Below are positions 62,267 to 64,000 of a stretch of DNA of 64,000 nucleotides, piece after piece; the first letter of the stretch is position 1; each line of letters opens with the position of its first letter. This DNA is from Callipepla californica brunnescens (Eukaryota > Chordata > Aves > Galliformes > Odontophoridae). Made by a program: the position numbers and the translations under genes. The notes beneath the pieces were generated by a model. The model saw only the letters and a program-made list of their open reading frames with translations, did no database searches and was not told where the DNA came from. Location: assembly GCA_023055505.1 (NCBI GenBank), contig JALIRH010000035.1, positions 5,078,382-5,142,381 on the forward strand. The letters run 5' to 3'.

Positions 62267-64000
62267 AAAAGGCTTAAGGGTCAAGCTGGAATAACACCCA
62301 GAGCCCGAGACCCAGACAGCTGTAAAAGTCACTGCACGGCACAGTTAAACTCTGCTGGTGGGTGCTGGTGTTTTCCCAGCCATTCAATACGTGGTGTTCC
62401 CTTTCTGCGGGGTCAAACTGCAGTGACTTCTGCCATACTCTTTCATCTCGTTCTCTGCTCTCCATCTCCATGTGGACTGATAAGGTTCATGGGAGCGTCC
62501 GTGTGATCTCTCTCAGGAGCTGAGCATTTGAACCAGGAGAGAAAGGTCTGCTCCCGTCCTACAATAAATAAACTGTGGGTGCTGCAGAGAAAACACGCTC
62601 AGGCCGTGGGACAGGAAGGTTGTGCGTGCTGGAACTCAAGCACCCTGCCTGCCTGGAAGATGCATTGATGGACAGAAAGGATGGCTATCTGGGCAGACTT
62701 GAGCACTTTCAGCTGGAAGCAGTCCTTCCCCTTACACCGTAGGGACAGCACCTCTGTAATCTCTGCTATAAAGGTGGAGCAAATCGGTTTTTTAAACCCA
62801 TCACATCACAGGTGTGGAGAAGAGGAAGAGCTGTGCATCTCAGCGTTGGCTGTGTGCTGCTGGGTGACAGCTGCTGCCCAGCGCACTGCTGGGGGACAGA
62901 GCTCAGTGCCTAGCTCAAGTGAGAGCAGTGGAGTCCGCACCACCCAACCCAGGTCATTCCGTGGTTCTGTCATTGCTGCACAGAGTCAGTTTCGAGCTGA
63001 TGAGAACTGCTCTTGGAGGTGGGTGAGGGTTTTGGAGTGGATTAAACCACGCTCAGCTGAAAGCTGTGCTGGGAACTTACCAACAGAGGAGAGCTGTTTG
63101 CTTGCAGAAAAAGATGACAGGACATGCCATCCTGCTTTTGTCTTTTTCTTCCTATAGACTGAAAGTAAAGTGACTTAGAGAAACGAGGAAGAATTTATGT
63201 GCTGTGTAGATGCTCCATCTGAAAGCTTGGGAAATATGAATGGTTTCTTAGAGTATTGAAAGCAGAGTTTATGAGTATAGGACGCAATCTGGAGTTGTCT
63301 TATATTACCTGGGAGGAAAATAGCTATTGCCCTGGATTATAGGATGTGTGTGTTTACAATTGCTTTACGAGCTCTGGGTACACCCTCGTGTGAAGCCCCC
63401 ATGGGAAACCTGGCAGGGATTCTCAGTATGGCCACACCGCTGTTGGTAGAAAAGAAAGATTGAAGGAGTGCTTTGCACTTGGAATAGAAGGAGGGGAGGT
63501 TTGTGGAGGTCCATGGCCACTGATTCAGAGTCCACGCCTGTAAAACAGAAATGGCATCATCTTCTGGGCTGCACAGGAGTGTTGGCAGAATTAACTGATC
63601 GTAAAGAGCTCTGATCTGTAAACTGCTGCATTATTACAATGGTTTTTTATTGGTCATAATAGGCCATGAAGCATTTAGAAATAGTCATTAGATATTAAAA
63701 GCTTCACAGAGTCAATTACGCTGCGCTGCCACGGTCCTTGTCCCCTCGAGCAGTGTGTATCTTGTCAGTGGTTTTAATTGGGGAAATGATAATGCGCTCA
63801 GGAGTGAATTTTCACATAGTGCTGTTACTCATAGATTTTTTTTCCCCTTAAAGTCAGCTGAAGGTTTGCCTGGGGACATCTGACAAACGCTGCAAGCCCC
63901 AGCCCTGCCTTCGGATCCCTGTTTGCATGTTCTTCACCCGTTGCAGCATCTGATTTCAGGCTATTTGTGCACTATGAAATGGTTGTATATTTGTGCAAAG

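Larger units (their letters stand above)
1..64000 (+). other. ARHGAP32: ARHGAP32 gene body, internal part (both ends outside window)
   Basis: Four plus-strand exons between 23664 and 55782 splice into one continuous frame that I recognise as the N-terminal part of ARHGAP32, the Rho-family GTPase-activating protein known as PX-RICS, p250GAP or GRIT. Known for the family: the full protein carries a PX-like domain, an SH3 domain, a RhoGAP domain and a long proline-rich tail. It is enriched in brain, turns off Cdc42, Rac and RhoA, and links to beta-catenin, N-cadherin and NMDA-receptor complexes. Seen here: only the part up to the start of the PX domain. The exon for the first ~39 residues and the exon continuing PX after 55782 were not found by eye. 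Everything left of 23664 is therefore most simply 5' intron, but a promoter inside the window (CpG island near 8 kb) is possible. Gene identity is firm; the gene extent is inferred. Confidence 0.85.
55783..64000 (+). other. ARHGAP32: ARHGAP32 intron after exon D (5' part only)
   Basis: The intron starts GTAAAG. The next known protein segment (GKSWIVKRSYEDF, second part of PX) was searched for by eye and not found, so this intron is at least 8.2 kb. It contains a CR1 3'-end fragment near 57.5 kb, poly-T/A runs at 61769-61783 and about 62244-62266, and AT-rich possibly conserved blocks at 58560-58680, 61785-61850 and 63590-63830. The 158-codon frame at 62681-63157 has no recognisable product. 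Confidence 0.8.

Noticed and set aside
62681..63157. 158-codon open frame, plus strand
   Set aside because: No recognisable product; intronic position.
1..64000. CRISPR arrays, tRNA or rRNA genes, bacterial operons, intact retrovirus or LTR element
   Set aside because: No regular spacer-repeat pattern, no clover-leaf or rRNA sequence, no retroviral gene order or paired LTRs were seen on either strand.
55783..64000. Next PX-domain exon after D
   Set aside because: No stretch encoding the expected GKSWIVKRSYEDF-type strand with splice borders was found; probably right of the window.

Overview
The window looks like bird nuclear DNA, most probably from a galliform such as chicken. Coding sequence is sparse and occurs as short exons with GT-AG splice borders. 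CpG is depleted almost everywhere except in two patches. The only interspersed repeats I can recognise are two worn fragments of the CR1 LINE family typical of birds and reptiles; I see no mammalian Alu, B1 or L1. I see no bacterial operons, CRISPR, rRNA or tRNA. The species call is inference; the vertebrate call is firm.

One gene is recognisable: ARHGAP32 (PX-RICS / p250GAP / GRIT), read left to right. Four consecutive exons are visible: A 23664-23772, B 33993-34084, C 35518-35602 and D 55696-55782. They join in a single frame with matching intron phases (2 / 0 / 2 / 0 / 0) and encode the stretch corresponding to about human residues 40-163. This is the acidic and basic N-terminal linker followed by the first strands of the atypical PX domain. 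This part exists only in the long PX-containing isoform. I did not find the exon for the first ~39 residues or the exon that continues the PX domain after D, so the gene probably runs off both ends.

Layout: 1-23663 is 5' intron or upstream sequence with a compact CpG island at about 7620-8440. 23773-33992 is a 10.2 kb intron. 34085-35517 is a 1.4 kb intron with a TA-rich repeat and a strong orphan acceptor-like tract. 35603-55695 is a 20.1 kb intron with AT-rich, homeodomain/POU-motif blocks, a weaker CpG cluster (about 47040-47930) and a CR1 fragment. 55783-64000 is the start of the next intron, with a second CR1 fragment.

I found no new biological system. The points most worth checking are: (1) a possible alternative promoter and first coding exon in the CpG island, whose donor has the same phase as the exon A acceptor; (2) the splicing arithmetic of exons B and C, where losing either one alone gives an early stop but losing both keeps frame; (3) several AT-rich blocks that look like conserved enhancers; (4) a 28-base T run followed by reverse-strand AATAAA motifs. 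The other long open frames look like chance.
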